Part shown: one piece after another, positions 5,834-9,773 of the stretch
How positions within the stretch are numbered: position 1 is the first letter of the stretch
How the letters are laid out: each line of letters opens with the position of its first letter
The notes under the pieces: generated by a model
What the model saw: only the letters and a program-made list of their open reading frames with translations
Told to the model about the DNA's origin: nothing
Databases searched by the model: none
DNA from: Pseudomonadota bacterium
GTDB taxonomy: Bacteria > Pseudomonadota > Gammaproteobacteria > Steroidobacterales > Steroidobacteraceae
DNA length: 9,773 bases
Assembly (NCBI GenBank): GCA_023428645.1
Contig: JAEYXD010000135.1
Span: 1 to 9,773, forward strand
Reading direction: 5' to 3'
Made by a program: the position numbers and the translations under genes

Positions 5834-7678
5834 TCAACGACGTACTTTCTTGTGCGGCTTGCGTTCACGCGCGGGCGCAGGGCGCTCGCGTCGGAGCTTG
5901 TTCACTTGCGTGCGCAGGGCACGGCTGATCTGCAGCTGCTGACCGCCGACGCGCACCTTTTGCAAATCCCGGAACACCTCCTTGGGCATGTCGGGCGGCA
6001 AATCGACGAAGCTATGATCGTCTTCGATGACCACGCGGCCGATGAACTGCCCGTCGAGGCCGGTTTCGTTGGCGATCGCGCCGACGATGTTCGCGGGCTT
6101 CACGCCGTGCTGGCGGCCGACTTCCACACGATACGTCTCGAGCGTCGCATCGATGTCGTGCTCGCGCTTGCGCTTCGCCATGAAGGCGTCGGCCGGCGCG
6201 CGCTCGTTTCTGCGCGGCCGATCCGTGGCTCGCGGCGCACCGGCGTCGCCGTCGACCTGCGAGCGCGCTTCACGCCGCGCTGCCCGGCGCTGCGAATGGG
6301 TGAGCGGGGCGGCGGACGCCTCCGCCGCGGCGGCCGCCCTCGCCTTCGGCGCGTCCTGGAACAATGGCGACTTGCCCTGCACGAGCGTCGCGAGCGCGGC
6401 GGCGATTTCCACCGCGGGCACGTTGCGCTCCCGCTCGTACTGTTCGATCAACCCGCGAAAGCGGGTGAGCTCGCTCGCCGCGAGCGCCGCGGTGATCCGT
6501 TCGTGGAACCGCGCGACGCGACGATCGTGCACGGCTTCGAGCGTCGGCAGCTCCATCGCCTCGATCTGCTGGCGTGTCGCCCGTTCGATGATTCGCAGCA
6601 TGTTCCGCTCGCGCGGCGAGATGAACAGGATTGCTTCGCCGCTGCGGCCAGCGCGACCGGTGCGGCCGATTCGATGCACATACGATTCGGGATCGTACGG
6701 CACGTCGAAGTTCACGACGTGGCTCACGCGCTCGACATCGAGCCCGCGCGCGGCGACGTCGGTCGCGACGACGATGTCGATCTGCCCGGCCTTCAGGCGC
6801 GCGATCGTGCGCTCGCGCTGCACTTGCTGGATGTCGCCATGCAGGGCCTCGGCCGCGAAGCCCCGTGCCTCGAGCCGCTCCGCCAGCTCGCTCGTCGCCT
6901 GCTTCGTGCGTGCGAACACGAGCATCGCATCGAACGGCTCCGCCTCGAGGATGCGCGTGAGGGCGTCGAGCTTGTGCACGCCGCTCACCATCCAGTAGCG
7001 CTGGCGGATCTTGCTCGCCGTCGTCGTCTTGCTCTTGATCGTGATCTCGGTGGGCGAATGCAGATGTTGCTGTGCAATGCGACGCACCGCCGGCGGCATC
7101 GTCGCCGAGAACAACGCGATCTGCCGTTCTTCCGGCGCCTGCTCGAGGATCCACTCGACGTCGTCGATGAACCCCATGCGCAGCATTTCATCCGCCTCAT
7201 CGAGGACGAAGTGCTTGACCGCACCCAGCTGCAGCGTGCCGCGCTTCAGGTGATCCATGACACGACCCGGCGTGCCGACGACGACATGCACGCCGCGCTT
7301 CAATGCCTGCAGCTGCGGCGTGTAACTCTGGCCGCCGTAGATCGGCAGCACGTGAAAGCCGCGCAGGTGGCTCGCATAACGCTGGAACGCTTCGGCGACT
7401 TGAATGGCCAGCTCGCGCGTCGGCACCAGCACGATCGCCTGCGTCGTCGCACGGCCGATATCGAGCTGCGAAAGAATCGGCAACGCGAAAGCTGCCGTCT
7501 TGCCCGTACCGGTTTGCGCTTGACCGACGACATCCTCGCCCGCGAGCAAGGGTGGAATCGTCTGCGCCTGGATCGGCGAGGGCGCCTCGTAGCCGACGTC
7601 ACGCAACGCAGCGAGCACCGGCTCGCTCAGCGCGAGGTCATTGAACGAAATAGCAGCTGTGACAGATTCGGCGCACAC
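5834..7678 (-). CDS. deaD: CsdA/DeaD-type DEAD-box RNA helicase
   Basis: 614 residues from the chosen start, close to the E. coli DeaD length. In order: Q motif (FNDLALSEPVLAAL...PSPIQ), Walker A AQTGTGKT (54-61), PTRELA (86-91), TPGR (136-139), DEAD (160-163), SAT (191-193), then helicase domain 2 with HGDIQQVQRE, ATDVAARGLD and HRIGRTGRAGR (335-345). A low-complexity Ala/Arg linker (about 440-510) leads to a DbpA-like RNA-binding domain (about 514-586: YRVEVGRQHGV, IVGAIANETGLDG, FVDLPPDMP) and a basic tail. It unwinds structured RNA, typically in ribosome assembly and cold adaptation. The start is uncertain: GTG 7678 begins just before the Q motif with AGGA 11 nt upstream; ATG 7786 would add 36 Arg-rich residues without family match and overlap the preceding gene by 41 nt. 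A 67-bp gap separates it from the M15 peptidase gene. Confidence 0.93.
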   Translation of the reverse strand: MCAESVTAAISFNDLALSEPVLAALRDVGYEAPSPIQAQTIPPLLAGEDVVGQAQTGTGKTAAFALPILSQLDIGRATTQAIVLVPTRELAIQVAEAFQRYASHLRGFHVLPIYGGQSYTPQLQALKRGVHVVVGTPGRVMDHLKRGTLQLGAVKHFVLDEADEMLRMGFIDDVEWILEQAPEERQIALFSATMPPAVRRIAQQHLHSPTEITIKSKTTTASKIRQRYWMVSGVHKLDALTRILEAEPFDAMLVFARTKQATSELAERLEARGFAAEALHGDIQQVQRERTIARLKAGQIDIVVATDVAARGLDVERVSHVVNFDVPYDPESYVHRIGRTGRAGRSGEAILFISPRERNMLRIIERATRQQIEAMELPTLEAVHDRRVARFHERITAALAASELTRFRGLIEQYERERNVPAVEIAAALATLVQGKSPLFQDAPKARAAAAAEASAAPLTHSQRRAARREARSQVDGDAGAPRATDRPRRNERAPADAFMAKRKREHDIDATLETYRVEVGRQHGVKPANIVGAIANETGLDGQFIGRVVIEDDHSFVDLPPDMPKEVFRDLQKVRVGGQQLQISRALRTQVNKLRRERPAPARERKPHKKVRR

Positions 7679-7745
7679 GATGGCAAGGATCCTGGAAAAG
7701 AGCGTGGCACGCGGGAAGGTGCGACGACGGGGGCGCGAGTGTAGC

Positions 7746-8531
7746 TCAGTTCGCCGCTCGAGCCGGCGCGGGTTTCGCGCTTGCACCCTGGTATTCGTAA
7801 TGCCAAGGCTCGTACGGAGATCGCAGCGGCCCCACGAAGTTCGCGCCCGACGCAGCGATCGCGTCCGCGAGCTTACGGCTCCAGCCAGGCCCGTCCCAGT
7901 CGCGCGCGACCGCAGCGAGCTCGGTCGCGGCGACGATGCGACCGTCGCTCACGATTAGGAAATCCACAGCGCGCATGCGCCCGTGAGCGGACAGACCCGG
8001 CGCGGCCAACGGCGCCGCGGGCGCGGGGCGCCAGCTCGTGAGAAAGCGCTCGAAGCTTGCGATCGAGCTGCGATTCGGTTGCTCCGGCGCGTTCATGAGC
8101 GTCGCTCGCGCCGCCCGCAGCAGACTGGCCCCCGTTCTGCCGACACCGTCGTTCGTGTTCCAGCGTCCGAGCTGCACGTCGAGGCTGCGCACTTGGGTGT
8201 TCGCGTACAGCGTGTGGCCGGGGTGGCGGCGCGCGAACTCGCGGCGCACGCGCTCCAGATCCGCCAGCAGCAGCTGGTACTCGGATGAGCGCTCGTAGCT
8301 GCGGATTTCCTGTTCGGTCCAACTCCAGCGCTCGTCGAGATCCGGGCGCGCACGCACGTAGGCGCGCAACGCGAGCAAGCGGCGATCGATCTCGGGGATT
8401 TGCGCGAGTGCCAGACGCTCGCGCGCGCCGAGCGTCGCGCTCATCGCGGTCAAGTGGTTCGTCAGCGCACTCTCGCTCGCGTGCGCTCCCGCGAAGGCAA
8501 CGGAGGCGATGAGCGCGCACACGATTCGCAT
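7746..8531 (-). CDS. Secreted M15-type zinc peptidase (D-Ala-D-Ala carboxypeptidase/VanY-like)
   Basis: 261 residues. Residues 1-18 are a signal peptide (hydrophobic core, AHA), so the enzyme is likely periplasmic. The C-terminal half bears the M15 zinc site: SAHGRMRAVDF with His183 and Asp190 in HxxxxAxD spacing, and EPWHYEY with Glu241 (catalytic) and His244 (third ligand). The usual Gly of HxxGxAxD is Met186. Residues about 20-110 are helical and charged, with no motif I know, and may be a wall-binding or regulatory part. The family cleaves peptidoglycan stem peptides, usually D-Ala-D-Ala bonds or cross-bridges; the exact substrate is unclear here. The start ATG has GGGG 7 nt upstream. It lies 14 nt after the LytTR regulator, so kinase, regulator and peptidase form a likely operon. 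It could be a divergent, even inactive, member, but all zinc and catalytic residues are present. Confidence 0.82.
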   Translation of the reverse strand: MRIVCALIASVAFAGAHASESALTNHLTAMSATLGARERLALAQIPEIDRRLLALRAYVRARPDLDERWSWTEQEIRSYERSSEYQLLLADLERVRREFARRHPGHTLYANTQVRSLDVQLGRWNTNDGVGRTGASLLRAARATLMNAPEQPNRSSIASFERFLTSWRPAPAAPLAAPGLSAHGRMRAVDFLIVSDGRIVAATELAAVARDWDGPGWSRKLADAIAASGANFVGPLRSPYEPWHYEYQGASAKPAPARAAN

Positions 8532-8545
8532 GACGCAGCCCCGCC

Positions 8546-9286
8546 TCAGCCGATCAGTTCCTTCAGCTTCGCGTGGCCGGTCCGGGACATCGGCAGTTTC
8601 GAGCCGTCGGACAGGATCGCGAGCCAGCTGTCCTTGCCGTACAAGTCGATGCGCGCGAGCCGCTCGATGTTCATGAGGAACGAGCGATGCACGCGCACGA
8701 AGCGCGTCGGATCGATCTGCGATTCCAAGTCCGTCATCGTCTGCTGCTTGCGATAGCGCTTGCCGCCGCAGACGAACTCCAGGTAATCGTCTTGCGCCTC
8801 GACGAAATCGATGCGGTCCATCGGCAGGACGTGCACGCGGCCTTCGTGGCGGATCAACACGCGCTCGAGCAGCTTCCCCGGCGGCCGCGCGGCGACGGAC
8901 AGCGCTTGTGCCGGCGGCGGCGGCGTGCGCTTGTCGAGCCGCTCCTGCACGCGCTCGACGGCGGCGGCGAGCCGCGCGGGCTCGACCGGCTTCAACAGGT
9001 AATCGACCGCATGCACTTCGAACGCGCGCAAGGCGAACTCGTCGAACGCCGTACAGAACACGACGGCCGGCGCGCGCTCGCCGAGCAGCTCGAGCACTTC
9101 GAAGCCCGACAGCTTCGGCATCTGGATATCGAGGAAGACCACGTCGGGGTTCAGCTCTTCGGCGAGCTTCACGGCTTCGAAGCCGTTCGACGCCTGGCCG
9201 ACCACCTCGACGTTCGGCAGCTTGCCCAGGTGCTCGATCATCAGCTGCCGGGCGAGGGTTTCATCATCGACGACTAGGGCACGCAC
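8546..9286 (-). CDS. LytTR-family response regulator
   Basis: 246 residues, typical length. The receiver domain (1-115) has Asp7/Asp8, phosphoacceptor Asp53 in VVFLDIQMP, Thr79 and Lys99 in LLKPV. A Pro-rich linker (about 121-137) leads to a LytTR DNA-binding domain (about 140-246): VLIRHEGRVHVLPMDRIDFVEAQDDYLEF..., then FVRVHRSFLMNIERL. It should bind DNA as a dimer under control of the kinase encoded just upstream. The start is GTG at 9286, just before RALVVDDE; the Shine-Dalgarno AGGTGA is formed with the kinase's TAG stop (7-nt gap), which suggests coupling. The M15 peptidase follows 14 nt downstream, so wall remodelling is a likely target, directly or within the operon. Related to LytR/AlgR-type regulators, but not assignable to a named one. 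Confidence 0.94.
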   Translation of the reverse strand: MRALVVDDETLARQLMIEHLGKLPNVEVVGQASNGFEAVKLAEELNPDVVFLDIQMPKLSGFEVLELLGERAPAVVFCTAFDEFALRAFEVHAVDYLLKPVEPARLAAAVERVQERLDKRTPPPPAQALSVAARPPGKLLERVLIRHEGRVHVLPMDRIDFVEAQDDYLEFVCGGKRYRKQQTMTDLESQIDPTRFVRVHRSFLMNIERLARIDLYGKDSWLAILSDGSKLPMSRTGHAKLKELIG

Positions 9287-9293
9287 GGTTCAC

Positions 9294-9773
9294 CTATGTT
9301 GCATTGACGGCTGGCAACAGAATCGACACGCGAAAGCTCGTATCCCGCGCTTCAACATCGACGCTCGCACGGGTGCCGGCGAGCGTCTCGATACGCGAGC
9401 GCACATTGTTCAACCCGACGCCGGTGCTGCGCGAGGCCGGACGATCGGGGTCGCAGGGATTCTCGACGACGATCTCGACCAAGCCTTCGCGTCGCCGCGC
9501 AGTGACGCACACTTCGCCGCCTTCCAGCAGATGAGCGACGCCATGATGGACGGCGTTCTCCACGAGCGGCTGCAATACGAGCGGGGGCACCGCGACTTCG
9601 CGCACATCGTCGGCCACTTCGAACTTCGTCCGCAAGCGCTCCCCGAAGCGCACGCGCTCGATCGCGAGAAAGGTTTCCACCAGCGTGATCTCTTCCGACA
9701 ACGGGATCGCTCGCTCGCGCGCGAGCGTCAGGCTCTTGCGAAAGAATTGCGCCATGAGGAAGCACATCTGGCG
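9294..9773 (-). CDS. LytS-like sensor histidine kinase, C-terminal part (5' end beyond right edge)
   Basis: 159 residues are visible; the frame is open to the right edge, so sensor, membrane helices and phosphoacceptor His are outside the window. The visible part begins in the His_kinase domain helix (MCFLMAQFFRKSLTLA...IPLSEEITLVETFLAIERVRFG), typical of the LytS/YehU family, and continues with the ATPase: N-box LVLQPLVENAVHHGV with Asn, and G-box GVGLNNVRSRIE, ending in LLPAVNAT. The catalytic boxes are intact. Its stop TAG (9294-9296) overlaps the Shine-Dalgarno of the LytTR regulator 7 nt downstream, so this kinase is the cognate partner. A Met lies at 9767 within the frame, but that is not the real start because the domain runs through it. 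The signal is unknown. Confidence 0.9.
   Translation of the reverse strand, partial: RQMCFLMAQFFRKSLTLARERAIPLSEEITLVETFLAIERVRFGERLRTKFEVADDVREVAVPPLVLQPLVENAVHHGVAHLLEGGEVCVTARRREGLVEIVVENPCDPDRPASRSTGVGLNNVRSRIETLAGTRASVDVEARDTSFRVSILLPAVNAT

Noticed and set aside
5852..7744. A 630-codon open frame on the plus strand opposite the helicase
   Set aside because: It is the complement of a clear DEAD-box gene. The predicted protein is Arg/His/Asp-rich without domains, as expected of an antisense frame in GC-rich DNA.
1..9773. Mobile element, CRISPR, toxin-antitoxin or phage defence system
   Set aside because: No transposase, integrase, repeat array, nuclease or small paired genes were found. 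Codon and base composition look uniform across the window.

Overview
The window is GC-rich, densely coding bacterial chromosome with no mobile element, phage gene, tRNA, rRNA or CRISPR array that I can see. The gene content points to a proteobacterium, most likely a high-GC gammaproteobacterium of the Xanthomonadales/Nevskiales/Steroidobacter kind: an EnvZ/OmpR-type two-component pair, a CsdA/DeaD-type helicase with a DbpA-like RNA-binding tail, a DUF4136 lipoprotein, a DUF4112 protein and a LytS/LytTR pair. The taxonomy is inference. Nine of the eleven genes lie on the minus strand, and two (DUF4112 and a DUF457-type membrane protein) on the plus strand in the middle.

Left block, minus strand, read right to left: an OmpR-family response regulator (1893-2612), its membrane histidine kinase (535-1896, 4-nt GTGA overlap) and, 113 bp on, a secreted Spy/CpxP-like protein that runs off the left edge (1-421). 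This looks like a Cpx-like envelope-stress module. A matching box of the form GTWAC-CAAST-GTAWG lies in front of both the regulator and the Spy-like gene, 50 and about 80 bp from their starts and in the same orientation. It is a good candidate for the regulator's own binding site, controlling itself and its periplasmic partner.

Middle: a plus-strand DUF4112 membrane protein diverges from the regulator and shares its 138-bp upstream region. It is followed by a plus-strand YdjM/DUF457-type multi-pass membrane protein that starts with TTG. The latter converges on a minus-strand lipoprotein across a short gap holding a perfect 11-bp GC-rich hairpin.

Right block, minus strand, read right to left: the C-terminal part of a LytS-like kinase entering from the right edge, a LytTR response regulator 7 bp downstream, a secreted M15-type zinc peptidase 14 bp further, then the DeaD helicase (67-bp gap), a DUF4136 lipoprotein (61-bp gap) and, after 174 bp, a small beta-rich lipoprotein. 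The first three are packed as an operon linking a cell-envelope sensor to a probable peptidoglycan peptidase. Whether helicase and lipoproteins are co-transcribed cannot be told from spacing alone.

Overall the window is envelope-maintenance biology with two independent two-component systems. I found no clearly unprecedented system. The most useful new observations are the shared regulatory box and the kinase/LytTR/M15 peptidase operon. No gene-free stretch exceeds 300 bases; the longest is 5044-5217.
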